Positions 1 to 7,907 of a stretch of 18,154 bases of DNA are shown piece by piece. Each line of letters opens with the position of its first letter. Within the stretch, counting starts at the first letter, position 1. A model generated the notes under the pieces. The model had not been told where the DNA came from. It searched no databases and saw nothing but the letters and a program-made list of their open reading frames with translations. The stretch comes from Muribaculaceae bacterium (GTDB taxonomy: Bacteria > Bacteroidota > Bacteroidia > Bacteroidales > Muribaculaceae). The stretch lies in the NCBI GenBank assembly GCA_009775195.1, contig VSPF01000039.1, positions 1 to 18,154 of the forward strand, in the 5' to 3' direction. Both the position numbers and the translations under genes were made by a program.

Positions 1-391
1 TCGCCACCTTGATTTCGGCCGGATTTTTAGATTTCAGGTCGTTGATGAGGCGGTAAATCGTATTGCCCGTATCGACGATGTCTTCGACAATAATCACCGT
101 GCGGCCCTCGATACTTTCGTGAAGGCCGATGACCTCTTTTACGGTTCCCGACGTAGATGTGCCCTCGTAGCTCTTAAGCCTGATAAAGGTAATCTCGGCA
201 TCTTCGTCGTCGACAGCGCGGAAAAGGTCGCTTGCAAAAGGAAATGCCCCGTTGAGCACACACACAAACAGGGGCATTTTACCGGCGCAGTCGCGCGTTA
301 TTTCCTTGCCCAGGACCTCTACGCGGGCCTGGATATCTTGCTTTGAGATATAAGGCTCGAATGTCAAGCCTTCATAAGTCACTTGTTTCAT
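1..391 (-). CDS. hpt: Hypoxanthine phosphoribosyltransferase, 5' part (gene cut by window edge)
   Basis: This is a purine salvage enzyme of the cytoplasm that joins hypoxanthine (or guanine) to PRPP, giving IMP or GMP. The first 130 residues are visible, against a usual family length of about 175-180, and the 3' end lies beyond position 1. The type I phosphoribosyltransferase PRPP loop is clear (VEDIVDTGNT, residues 102-111). The upstream VLNGAF (45-50) and RLKSYEGTSTSG (71-82) segments fit HPRT rather than other PRTases. The ATG at 389-391 is the natural start, because an exact TAnnTTTG promoter box lies 22 bp upstream on the same strand. In many Bacteroidales hpt is followed by adk and obgE; that would lie outside the window and is inference. 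Identification is firm, although substrate preference cannot be read from sequence. Confidence 0.95.
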   Translation of the reverse strand, partial: MKQVTYEGLTFEPYISKQDIQARVEVLGKEITRDCAGKMPLFVCVLNGAFPFASDLFRAVDDEDAEITFIRLKSYEGTSTSGTVKEVIGLHESIEGRTVIIVEDIVDTGNTIYRLINDLKSKNPAEIKVA

Positions 392-412
392 CGTATAGAG
401 AAAATAATTACG

Positions 413-420
413 CAAAGGTA
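413..420 (-). promoter_or_regulatory. Bacteroidetes -7 box for hpt
   Basis: On the minus strand this reads TACCTTTG, an exact TAnnTTTG match, 22 bp upstream of the hpt ATG. No convincing -33 TTTG was found at the expected distance. Confidence 0.6.
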
Positions 421-503
421 ATCATTTTCCATGACTCGCCGGGAACTTTATAAGCCTAAAGATGTGTTAAAAAATACTAACAAATCCGACAAACACCTTT
501 ATA

Positions 504-881
504 TCAGCACGAAGAGACGACACGGTGGCCGACATACACCATCACCAGGCCGATTGCAAAACTCAATGTGGCATAAAGGACTGTCTCAAAGAACCGGCCC
601 TGCGATATGTTGACATAATTCTCGTGCACGAAGGTGGAAAAAGTAGTGAAGCCGCCACAAAAGCCGACCGTGAGAAACATGCGCCAATGCACACCGCCCA
701 CATCATATCGGTCAAAGAGGCCATAGAACAGGCCAATCAGGAAACAGCCCGACACATTAGCGGCCAAGGTGCCCCAAAACGACGGCACCCCGGCCACAGC
801 AACCATAAATTTACCGAGACCGTAACGGGCAAGACCGCCAAGAAAACTGCCCATACCGATAAAAATGAGTAACTTCAACAT
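504..881 (-). CDS. crcB: Fluoride ion channel/exporter CrcB (Fluc)
   Basis: This is a small inner-membrane fluoride channel that works as a dual-topology dimer and lets toxic F- leave the cell. The 125-residue product has four hydrophobic segments and the family signatures: GxxLGGLARYG near residues 11-22, GTLxANxxGCFLIG at 37-50 with the conserved Asn42, and GFCGGFTTFSTF at 73-84 carrying the phenylalanine box. A single copy implies a homodimer. A TTG-initiated extension to 905 is possible, but it would start inside the promoter box at 903-910, so the ATG at 879-881 is chosen. The gene is divergent from the C10 protease gene with 86 bp between the starts. I looked for a fluoride riboswitch in that gap and saw none. 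Confidence 0.93.
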   Translation of the reverse strand: MLKLLIFIGMGSFLGGLARYGLGKFMVAVAGVPSFWGTLAANVSGCFLIGLFYGLFDRYDVGGVHWRMFLTVGFCGGFTTFSTFVHENYVNISQGRFFETVLYATLSFAIGLVMVYVGHRVVSSC

Positions 882-902
882 GACAATGCGATTTTGATGA
901 TA

Positions 903-910
903 CAAAATTA
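903..910 (-). promoter_or_regulatory. crcB: Bacteroidetes -7 box for crcB
   Basis: TAATTTTG on the minus strand is an exact TAnnTTTG match, 21 bp before the crcB ATG. It argues against translation starting at the upstream TTG (905). Confidence 0.55.
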
Positions 911-933
911 CACAAAATATAGAATAGATTTGC

Positions 934-941
934 TATTTTTG
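934..941 (+). promoter_or_regulatory. Bacteroidetes -7 box for the C10 protease
   Basis: TATTTTTG is an exact TAnnTTTG match, 26 bp before the ATG at 968. The AT-rich sequence between it and the start codon has no Shine-Dalgarno, as is usual in this phylum. The -33 element is not obvious. Confidence 0.55.
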
Positions 942-967
942 CAAGCAGATTACATTAATATTAAAAT

Positions 968-3280
968 ATGACACACACCTTACCACTACGCATCAGCCTT
1001 GTCGTTGGCGCGATGGCACTCGGCCTTACAGCCTACGGAGACACCCTCGGCCCGGACGAAGCCCTGTCAAGAGCCCTCGGCAGGGCTCCGCGCAAACTTG
1101 CGGCTGCGGCACCGGCATCGAGTTACAACCTTGTCTATACCCAATATATGCCGCAAACGGCCATGGCCGGCGTGTATGTATTCAACCACGGCAACTCCTT
1201 TGTAGCCGTGTCGGCTGACGACTGCGCCGAGGCCCTACTCGGATATGCCGACACTACATTCGACCCGGCCGCCATCCCCCCTGCCATGCAATGGTGGCTC
1301 GGAGAATATGCACGCGAAATCGAGGCTGCGGCCAAATCGGGACTGCAACCGACGCCCACCGCGTCAGACGACGACAAGGCCCCTATAGCCCCCCTGCTCA
1401 AGACCGAGTGGAACCAGGACGCGCCATATAACGACAAATGCCCCATGGTAAATGGCAAGCGCTCCGTAACGGGCTGCGTGGCGACGGCCCTTGCCCAGGT
1501 AATGAATTACCACCGCTATCCTGCGACGGGCCAAGGCTCGGTAACCAATACCAGCAACGGCACAACGCTCGACCTGTCGGCAATCAACTTTGACTGGGAC
1601 AACATGGCCGACGAATATGTGACGGCTACCACCGATGCCCAAAAAGAAGCTGTTGCCACACTGATGTATGCTGCCGGCATGGCTGTAAACATGAGGTATA
1701 GCCCGGTCGAAAGCGGTGCGACAAGCGACGCCGTCGCTCCGGCTATGATTAATTATTTTAATTATGACAAGTCGGTATTCACCGCCTTCCGTGATTATTA
1801 CGGCATCAGTGAATGGAACGACTTTGTATATAACCAATTGGCAGAATACGGTCCGGTGCAGTATTCAGGCGTAAATGCCAACCGTGGCGGCCACTCGTTC
1901 GTATGCGACGGCTACGACAAGGACGGCTATTTCCATATCAACTGGGGCTGGGGCGGCATGAGCGACGGCTACTTCAAGCTGACCGCCCTCGAGCCGGGCC
2001 AGCAAGGCATCGGCGGCTCGTCGATGGGCTACAACTACTCGCAGTGCGTGGTGGCAAACGTGGGCAAGCCTCGCGAAGGCTCGACAATGACAGTCTCGTT
2101 CAACATGCCTTCGGGTCTCGAATTAACCCCTCTCAGCGGTATTGCCACTGGCGGCCTGGTAACTGTGACCTCGCAGTATGCCAACTATTCCGTTGCAAGC
2201 GTCACCGGTGCGCCCGGCTTGAAGTTTACGGCTTCTGACGGAAGCGTCAGCTACACATCCACTACCGGATTGACAGCTTTGATTGAATCGGGGCAAGCAA
2301 TCTACAACATAAGGATGCTTACCCCGAGGCTCGAAGATGGCACATACAAAGTAACCCCGGCATTTATGACGACAAACAACGTGTGGCACGATGTGCGCGT
2401 ACAGGTCGGAGGCGTGCAGAGCTATATACTTACCGTCACCAACGGTTATATGAATTTCACCCCGGCATCGCTCGGCTCAATAACCGTCAAAGATGTCAAC
2501 ATCGAGTCTGCCATCTACTTCTCCGAGATGTTCAAAGTGTCGGCGTCGCTTACCAACACCGGCAGCGAGGAATATATAGGCACCATACAGCCAGGCCTCT
2601 TCGACTCTAACGACAAACTCATGGCCGCAGGCGAGGCATATTCGGTTGATTTACCCGCAGGAGAGACTCAGCCGCTTACCTATGTCGGCAGTTTTTCCCA
2701 GACAAACACCACGACTGCCGGAAAATATAAATTTGCATTTATTGATTCGAATACAGGCGAAATTCTTTCAGAGCCGATAGAGGTCGACGTACAGTCAAAT
2801 CCCGGCAACACATCAATACTAATCCCCAACTTCGAACTGACAGGATATAGCAGCGCGACTCCCGAGGAACTGGTATTCACCGGCACACTCACCTGCTCGA
2901 TGGGTTACTATGGCGGCCCCGTGACCGTGTATATCTGCACCATGACCGGCAACTGCGTAGAAATCATCAACAGCGATGAAGCCGCATACTTCCTCGGGGC
3001 CGGCGAAGAAGTCGCCTTCCATGCAAAGGGCACTTTCTCAAGCGGCGTTACAGGCACTCGCTATATCGCAATACCCGGCTTTGTAAGCAGCAGCGGTCAA
3101 ATCCAGCCCTTTATCAAACAGCCATATTATTTCACTTACGGCGTAAGCGGTATAGGCGAGATTGAGGCCGCAGATGCTGATGCCGAATATTACAACCTGC
3201 AGGGCGTCCGGGTAGACAAGCCCGAACACGGTGTGTATATCCGGGTATCAGGCGGCAATGCCGAGAAAGTAAGATTCTGA
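968..3280 (+). CDS. Secreted C10 family (streptopain-like) cysteine protease with long C-terminal region
   Basis: This is a papain-fold thiol protease of the SpeB/streptopain type, exported and probably processed from a zymogen. Residues 1 to about 24 form a Sec signal peptide. Residues about 50-123 (YVFNHGNSFVAVSADD, then a Trp-Trp segment) match the Spi-type pro-domain that keeps C10 enzymes inactive. The peptidase follows at about 135-360, with the nucleophile Cys170 in TGCVATALAQVMNYHRYP, His309 in RGGHSFVCDGY, and the HINWGWGGMSDGYF motif with Asn325/Trp326. About 370 further residues (370-740) are beta-rich and unassigned, perhaps Ig-like modules. The last 30 residues resemble the short Bacteroidales secretion/anchoring tail. 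The gene is followed by a strong terminator and has no adjacent inhibitor gene, so it is probably monocistronic. Family call is strong; the target protein is unknown. Confidence 0.92.
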   Translation: MTHTLPLRISLVVGAMALGLTAYGDTLGPDEALSRALGRAPRKLAAAAPASSYNLVYTQYMPQTAMAGVYVFNHGNSFVAVSADDCAEALLGYADTTFDPAAIPPAMQWWLGEYAREIEAAAKSGLQPTPTASDDDKAPIAPLLKTEWNQDAPYNDKCPMVNGKRSVTGCVATALAQVMNYHRYPATGQGSVTNTSNGTTLDLSAINFDWDNMADEYVTATTDAQKEAVATLMYAAGMAVNMRYSPVESGATSDAVAPAMINYFNYDKSVFTAFRDYYGISEWNDFVYNQLAEYGPVQYSGVNANRGGHSFVCDGYDKDGYFHINWGWGGMSDGYFKLTALEPGQQGIGGSSMGYNYSQCVVANVGKPREGSTMTVSFNMPSGLELTPLSGIATGGLVTVTSQYANYSVASVTGAPGLKFTASDGSVSYTSTTGLTALIESGQAIYNIRMLTPRLEDGTYKVTPAFMTTNNVWHDVRVQVGGVQSYILTVTNGYMNFTPASLGSITVKDVNIESAIYFSEMFKVSASLTNTGSEEYIGTIQPGLFDSNDKLMAAGEAYSVDLPAGETQPLTYVGSFSQTNTTTAGKYKFAFIDSNTGEILSEPIEVDVQSNPGNTSILIPNFELTGYSSATPEELVFTGTLTCSMGYYGGPVTVYICTMTGNCVEIINSDEAAYFLGAGEEVAFHAKGTFSSGVTGTRYIAIPGFVSSSGQIQPFIKQPYYFTYGVSGIGEIEAADADAEYYNLQGVRVDKPEHGVYIRVSGGNAEKVRF

Positions 3281-3302
3281 TATAATTGCCACTTCAATAC
3301 TA

Positions 3303-3340
3303 CGGGGCCTTTGCTGTAGACAGCGAAGGCCCCGATTTTT
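3303..3340 (+). terminator. Intrinsic terminator of the C10 protease gene
   Basis: A 15-bp stem with one G-T pair (left arm CGGGGCCTTTGCTGT, right arm ACAGCGAAGGCCCCG, positions 3303-3334) is followed by ATTTTTATT. It starts 22 bp after the protease stop. The minus-strand side lacks a T-run, so it acts mainly for the plus strand. Confidence 0.85.
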
Positions 3341-3349
3341 ATTCCTTTA

Positions 3350-5899
3350 TCAGAAAGTAAACTGCATGGCCACCCTTAGGCCGCGCCGGTCTATATGGTA
3401 TGGCACGTCAAGATAGTTGAGGCGCCACACATAGTCAAGGCGTATGAACCGCAGGATATTGTCGATGCCGACCGAGATTTCCATATACGGTTTGTCCATG
3501 CGCGAGGTCGTGGCATCGCTTGGCAGGGCAAGGTATTTCGCTCCGTCATTGGCACTGCTGCGGTGCCCGTATATCCCCGAAAAACCGACAACTTCGCGCA
3601 AGCCGAGACGCCTCACTCCCGGGATAAGGTTAAACAAGGCACCACGGGCCTGGTAACTAAGATGCCACGACACATAACTCGAGTTTATAAACTCCATCGG
3701 GTTCATCAAGGCAAACGAGCCCGGCTGAATCGTATATGAAAGATTGGCATTAGGAATAAAAAGCTCGGGGAAGACAGTCGCTCCCCAAACATGACCACCC
3801 GACACCTTCACATCTAACGCGCCCATAAACGAGAGCATAAACAGCTTCGACACCGACAATTCGGTACGGTTAACACCGTATCGCTGTCCCGAAAGAGCCG
3901 AGGGCGCATAGCGGTGTGACAATGTAACGACAGGCACAGTCTCGTCGACAGGCACACGGTAGCTGCGGGCCTGGTAAAATGTCTCTCCCGGGGCAAAACG
4001 CAGGTCAGCGCCAAATACAGTCATGTCGTAATGACTTATCTGCCGCCCAGCATTTGTTGTGAACAGCAAATAAGGCGACGCCTCCTGACGCAGATGTTCG
4101 GCAGATGCGACGACCGAGAAATGATTGTTCAACTCGAGCGTATATTCCAACTTCGTAGAGCGGCGATATGTAAAACGGCGGTCCGACATGCGGGTCCATG
4201 ACAATACGAAATTGTCGGCATTGGTATATAGATAATGCGACCCGAGACGGTCTACGTCGTACTGGTGCCTTAGCCTTATGGAATGGACGGGAAATTCGCG
4301 GGGATGAATCTTTTTATCTAAAAACGAATATTCCACTTCGGCACTATACTTCCATTTGTGGTCTCGGCAGCCATAAGCGGCATAGCCCCTTGCGAACCAT
4401 CGCGGCGACAGGTTTGCAGTCGTCATACCACCGGCACGCAGACGCAGCCCCTCGAGGCTGTTGTAACTCGCGGTTGTATTCACCGGGCCTATGTCAAATT
4501 TACTGTTTTTCCCTGTTGCCCAATAACCTGTGACCATATTGCGCAGGAAACGTTCGCCCCAATAGAACAGCTTGTTTTTTCTAAGCTTGGTCATGAGGCT
4601 GTCGGCGCGGCTTTCTCCAGCCTGCATGGGCACGGTACGGACATCGGCCCAGTAACCATTGTCGCGGTCATGAGCCGAGGTGTCGGTATAGTCGCGCCCG
4701 AGACGGCCAAAAATGCTGTCTGATGCCGCAGGCTCGACAAAGCTATGGTTACTAAACTCTATCTTACGCGAAATATATAGTTCGGGGGTCGCAGGGAGCA
4801 CCTGCATATCGAGTAACAGCCGGTCGGAGGTTTTGAGACGCGAACCATCGTCGGCAACATCAAATGTCTGTGTCAGACGAAGATTTTTTACAAAGTTAAG
4901 GTTAATCTCGGGTGAGACGGCAATCTCGACCCTGCGCACAATCATAGCCGTGTCGCCACGCTCGACAAACAAATGTCCCTGGAAGCCCATCGATGCCTTA
5001 TTGCGCGGATAGAAAGCCAGGGCGACATGCGGCTTGTCGCTGCCGGGAATGACGGCGGCACTGTCGACGAGATAGAAACGATAAAAATCAGGAGCAATTG
5101 ACGACAGCGGGCTCACGAATGTGTTTTTAAGCAGGGTTATATTGCCCTGGTATAAATCGACGTCGCGTAGCAGGTCGGCAAGTATAGTCTGCACATTGTC
5201 GCCCTCGGCAAGCTCATCAATCCCGGCCGTGCGCACACCTTCGGTTATGCGCTTTTCCGACGACGGATTTTTGCGATAATATGTTGTAGCCGCAGTTTCA
5301 TGCACCGACAGGTTCAGAACAGGCTCACCGCTTATCTCCGAAGTATCGACGTGCTCAATAAGGTTGGGCATACGTTTGAGAAGGCCCTTGGTACTGACTG
5401 TGTCGAAGTTGTTTATACCCAATGATATACGCTCATAGGTGCGATAGCTGTACCAGTCGTTACGACGAGGGTCTGACGCAGGGCCGAGACGGCGGAGGCG
5501 GTTTACGAAATCGACTGCCGGATTGTTGCGCTTGCTATACTTCTTTTTTTTGACAACAAACTCGGCAAGCTCGGTCGCCTGGGGCTTGAGATTGATATCA
5601 TAAATCTGCAGCCCGTGTGTCTTTAACGCTACAGTGGCGGGAGCATAGCCCTGGCACGAGGCCGTAATAAACGCCGAACCGGCCGGCACCGTCAATTCAA
5701 ATATACCACGGCTGTCGGTAACGGCTGTAACACTGCTGCCGTCGACACGCACCGACGAATATGGAAGGCCTTCGGTGGTGACAGAATCCCTGACTATGCC
5801 GCGAATGAAAATGCCCGCCGGAGTCGCTGACCGACCCGTAAAGGCTATGGCACACGACACGATTACTAATAACAAATATTTTATATATCTTTGCAGCAA
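3350..5899 (-). CDS. DUF5686-type outer-membrane protein with carboxypeptidase-like regulatory N-domain
   Basis: This is a predicted outer-membrane beta-barrel of about 849 residues. From the chosen TTG start (5897-5899) it begins with a hydrophobic export signal (residues 1 to about 22). A carboxypeptidase-regulatory-like beta-sandwich follows at about 29-105 (IRGIVRDSV...GLPYSSVRVDG...TDSRGIFELTVPAG). Next comes the basic linker KKKKYSKRNNPAVDFVNRL (117-135), which is characteristic of DUF5686 proteins, then a long strand-rich barrel. The protein ends in phenylalanine (QFTF), as barrel proteins do. The family is TonB-receptor-like in general plan, but its substrate is unknown. The frame stays open to an ATG at 6043, but that would overlap the CYTH gene and precede the signal peptide with unlikely sequence. 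A second TTG at 5873-5875 is an alternative start. It is convergent with the protease gene and divergent from the CYTH gene. Confidence 0.85.
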   Translation of the reverse strand: MLQRYIKYLLLVIVSCAIAFTGRSATPAGIFIRGIVRDSVTTEGLPYSSVRVDGSSVTAVTDSRGIFELTVPAGSAFITASCQGYAPATVALKTHGLQIYDINLKPQATELAEFVVKKKKYSKRNNPAVDFVNRLRRLGPASDPRRNDWYSYRTYERISLGINNFDTVSTKGLLKRMPNLIEHVDTSEISGEPVLNLSVHETAATTYYRKNPSSEKRITEGVRTAGIDELAEGDNVQTILADLLRDVDLYQGNITLLKNTFVSPLSSIAPDFYRFYLVDSAAVIPGSDKPHVALAFYPRNKASMGFQGHLFVERGDTAMIVRRVEIAVSPEINLNFVKNLRLTQTFDVADDGSRLKTSDRLLLDMQVLPATPELYISRKIEFSNHSFVEPAASDSIFGRLGRDYTDTSAHDRDNGYWADVRTVPMQAGESRADSLMTKLRKNKLFYWGERFLRNMVTGYWATGKNSKFDIGPVNTTASYNSLEGLRLRAGGMTTANLSPRWFARGYAAYGCRDHKWKYSAEVEYSFLDKKIHPREFPVHSIRLRHQYDVDRLGSHYLYTNADNFVLSWTRMSDRRFTYRRSTKLEYTLELNNHFSVVASAEHLRQEASPYLLFTTNAGRQISHYDMTVFGADLRFAPGETFYQARSYRVPVDETVPVVTLSHRYAPSALSGQRYGVNRTELSVSKLFMLSFMGALDVKVSGGHVWGATVFPELFIPNANLSYTIQPGSFALMNPMEFINSSYVSWHLSYQARGALFNLIPGVRRLGLREVVGFSGIYGHRSSANDGAKYLALPSDATTSRMDKPYMEISVGIDNILRFIRLDYVWRLNYLDVPYHIDRRGLRVAMQFTF
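5886..5893 (+). promoter_or_regulatory. Bacteroidetes -7 box for the CYTH gene
   Basis: TATCTTTG is an exact TAnnTTTG match, 16 bp before the CYTH ATG at 5910. It lies inside the first codons of the divergent DUF5686 gene. Confidence 0.5.
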
Positions 5900-5904
5900 A
5901 TTTA
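5897..5904 (-). promoter_or_regulatory. Possible -7 box for the DUF5686 gene
   Basis: TAAATTTG on the minus strand is an exact TAnnTTTG match, only 3 bp from the opposing box at 5886-5893. It overlaps the TTG at 5897-5899. If it is the real promoter, translation must begin further down, for example at the TTG at 5873-5875. The AT-rich setting makes a chance match plausible. Confidence 0.35.
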
Positions 5905-5909
5905 TTGTT

Positions 5910-6347
5910 ATGGCAAAAGAAATAGAACGTAAATTTTTAGTCACCGGCGATTTCGAACCGTTTGTCACCCGTCGCACCCATATTATCCAGGGATACCTCT
6001 GCAAAGACCCCGACCGTACTGTGCGGATACGTATACGCGACAATCATGGCTTTATAACCGTAAAGACCCGCAACCATGGTTGCGAACGCAACGAGTGGGA
6101 ATACGAAATCCCCGTCGATGACGCGCACGAAATGCTCACGGCCTGCCCCGGCTGCCTCGAAAAGACACGTTGCCTAATCGATGCCGGTGACAGCTTGACA
6201 TGGGAAGTCGACATATTCGCCGGTGCGAACTCAGGCCTCGTCGTGGCCGAAATCGAACTACCCACAGCCGACACACCTTTTGAAAGGCCGTCGTGGCTCG
6301 GGGAAGAAGTAACCGGCGACAAGAGATACTATAATTCTAATTTATAA
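5910..6347 (+). CDS. CYTH domain protein (triphosphate tunnel metalloenzyme family)
   Basis: This is a single-domain 145-residue CYTH/TTM protein. Such enzymes bind a triphosphate within an eight-stranded beta-tunnel using Mg2+ or Mn2+; bacterial stand-alone forms are often inorganic tripolyphosphatases, some have adenylate cyclase activity, and the activity cannot be told here. The signature EIERK is at residues 4-8. The tunnel strands show alternating basic and acidic residues: TVRIRIR (37-43), FITVKTR (48-54), EWEYEIP (62-68), KTRCLI (85-90), WEVDIFAG (98-105) and AEIEL (113-117), with VTGDKRYYNSNL at the end. The start at 5910 is chosen because the EIERK motif normally sits at the extreme N-terminus; upstream in-frame ATGs lie in the DUF5686 gene. 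Its last codon and stop overlap the stop of rlmD by 6 bp. Confidence 0.92.
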   Translation: MAKEIERKFLVTGDFEPFVTRRTHIIQGYLCKDPDRTVRIRIRDNHGFITVKTRNHGCERNEWEYEIPVDDAHEMLTACPGCLEKTRCLIDAGDSLTWEVDIFAGANSGLVVAEIELPTADTPFERPSWLGEEVTGDKRYYNSNL

Positions 6348-7775
6348 CGCCTCGTCCACCGCTTTTTCTATCTTTACAAGCCTTACGACATTCTCGACGT
6401 GCTGCGTGTGTGGGAACATGTCGACCGGCTGTACCGCATCCACACGATATAAGGTGTCGAGAAGTGCCAGGTCGCGCGCCTGGGTGGCCGGATTGCAGCT
6501 TACATATACAATCAGCCCGGGAGCGGCTCGCAAAATCGTGTCGACAACGTCGGTATGCATACCGGCACGCGGTGGGTCGACAATCATAACATCGGGCGTG
6601 CCGTGCGAGGCGATGAACTCGTCGTTGAGCACGTCTTTCATGTCGCCGGCGTAGAAGACTGTGTTTGTTATGCCGTTGCGCTCCGAGTTGACCTTGGCAT
6701 CTTCAATAGCCTCGGGCACATATTCTATACCCACTACTTTTGCGGCGCGGCGGCTCACAAAGTTTGCAATCGTGCCTGTGCCGGTATAGAGGTCGTAGAC
6801 AAGTTCGGAACCGGTAAGCCCGGCAAAATCACGCACGACCTTATAGAGCTTGTATGCCTGTAGCGAGTTTGTCTGATAAAACGACTTGGGCCCTACGCGG
6901 AAACGCAGACCTTCCATTTCTTCCTCGATAAACGGCCGGCCGCTATATAGCTCTATTGTCTGGTCGCCAAGGCTGTCATTGACCTTGGTATTTACGCAAT
7001 ACATAAGCGAGGTAATCTGGGGAAACTCGGTCCTGACTGCCTCGAGAAGGGCCACAAGCTCGTCGCGGCGGTCTTCGCCCACCACAATCACGACCATTAC
7101 CTCGCCTGTCGAGGCTATTCGCACCATCATTGTGCGTATGAAACCTTGCTGGGCACGGAGGTCGTAGAATGGAAGGCCGTGTTCCTTGCAATAAGCCTTG
7201 ACGAAGAGACGCAGGCGGTTAGACAAATCGTCCTGAAGATGGCAGCGGTTTATATCGAGAACCTTGTCAAAGGCACCGGGGATATGGAAGCCGGCAGCAT
7301 CGCGGTCGGGGAACTCGACTCCCGAGGCAAGCTGCTCGTAAGTAAGCCAGCATTTGTTAGAGAACGTATACTCCATCTTGTTGCGATACTCCCAAATCTC
7401 GTCGCTGCCAAGGCACGGCGCAATCTCGGGAAGCTCGACCTTGGCAATACGGGTCAGGGCGTCTACTACCTGCTGTCGTTTGCATTTGAGCTGATAGTCG
7501 TAGGGCAGATGCTGCCAACGGCAACCGCCGCACACGGTGAAGTGCTCACAGCGAGGTTCTACACGTATATCGCCGGGCACGCGCATACGGGCTATGCGGC
7601 CTTCGGCATATCTTTTTTTCTTCTTTTCTACCTGTATGTCCACATGGTCGCCCGGGGCACCGAAGGGCACGAATACCACCATGTCGTCGACACGCGCCAG
7701 GGCATTGCCCTCGGCTGCGACATCAGTAATTACCACATCCTCGAGCAGGGGGAGGGGTTTGCGTTTTCTTGACAT
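6342..7775 (-). CDS. rlmD: 23S rRNA (uracil-5-)-methyltransferase RlmD/RumA-type
   Basis: This is a SAM-dependent RNA m5U methyltransferase; E. coli RlmD modifies U1939 of 23S rRNA. The 477 residues show, in order, an N-terminal TRAM RNA-binding domain (about 10-65), a 4Fe-4S cluster site with Cys76, Cys82, Cys85 (CxxxxxCGGC) and Cys178, the SFYQTN motif (298-303), and the SAM-binding DLYTGTGT motif (328-335). DPPRAG follows at 400-405, then the catalytic SCNPATQARDL with Cys427 and the general-base Glu461 in HVENV. All key residues are present. The RumA/RlmCD family contains paralogues with different target uridines, so the exact target is inferred. The ATG at 7773-7775 is preceded by a TAnnTTTG box. 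The 3' end overlaps the convergent CYTH gene. Confidence 0.94.
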   Translation of the reverse strand: MSRKRKPLPLLEDVVITDVAAEGNALARVDDMVVFVPFGAPGDHVDIQVEKKKKRYAEGRIARMRVPGDIRVEPRCEHFTVCGGCRWQHLPYDYQLKCKRQQVVDALTRIAKVELPEIAPCLGSDEIWEYRNKMEYTFSNKCWLTYEQLASGVEFPDRDAAGFHIPGAFDKVLDINRCHLQDDLSNRLRLFVKAYCKEHGLPFYDLRAQQGFIRTMMVRIASTGEVMVVIVVGEDRRDELVALLEAVRTEFPQITSLMYCVNTKVNDSLGDQTIELYSGRPFIEEEMEGLRFRVGPKSFYQTNSLQAYKLYKVVRDFAGLTGSELVYDLYTGTGTIANFVSRRAAKVVGIEYVPEAIEDAKVNSERNGITNTVFYAGDMKDVLNDEFIASHGTPDVMIVDPPRAGMHTDVVDTILRAAPGLIVYVSCNPATQARDLALLDTLYRVDAVQPVDMFPHTQHVENVVRLVKIEKAVDEAL

Positions 7776-7800
7776 ATCTACATATATACTTTTTGCCCTG

Positions 7801-7808
7801 CAAAGTTA
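7801..7808 (-). promoter_or_regulatory. rlmD: Bacteroidetes -7 box for rlmD
   Basis: TAACTTTG on the minus strand is an exact TAnnTTTG match, 25 bp before the rlmD ATG and just downstream of the terminator of the preceding gene. Confidence 0.6.
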
Positions 7809-7841
7809 GCTAATTTCCACCGAATTTTGCCCTATGGCCTA

Positions 7842-7878
7842 ATAAAAAACCGGGGCAGATGTTCGCCACCCGCCCCGG
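7842..7878 (-). terminator. Intrinsic terminator of the Big_2 secreted protein gene
   Basis: On the minus strand a 7-bp GC stem (CCGGGGC at 7878-7872 with GCCCCGG at 7856-7850) is followed directly by TTTTTTATT. It lies 30 bp after the stop codon of the gene at 7908-9998 and separates it from rlmD. Confidence 0.8.
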
Positions 7879-7907
7879 AGATTGATTCAAGTCGTATACA
7901 AATCAAA

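Noticed and set aside
882..967. Fluoride riboswitch upstream of crcB
   Set aside because: The gap is only 86 bp and holds AT-rich promoter sequence for both genes; no pairing segments or conserved bases of that class are visible.
5900..6043. N-terminal extension of the DUF5686 protein to the ATG at 6043
   Set aside because: It would run antisense through the conserved start of the CYTH gene and place 48 non-signal residues before the hydrophobic export signal.
7146..7772. 208-codon open frame antisense to rlmD
   Set aside because: It overlaps conserved rlmD coding sequence including the Fe-S cysteines and shows no family features.
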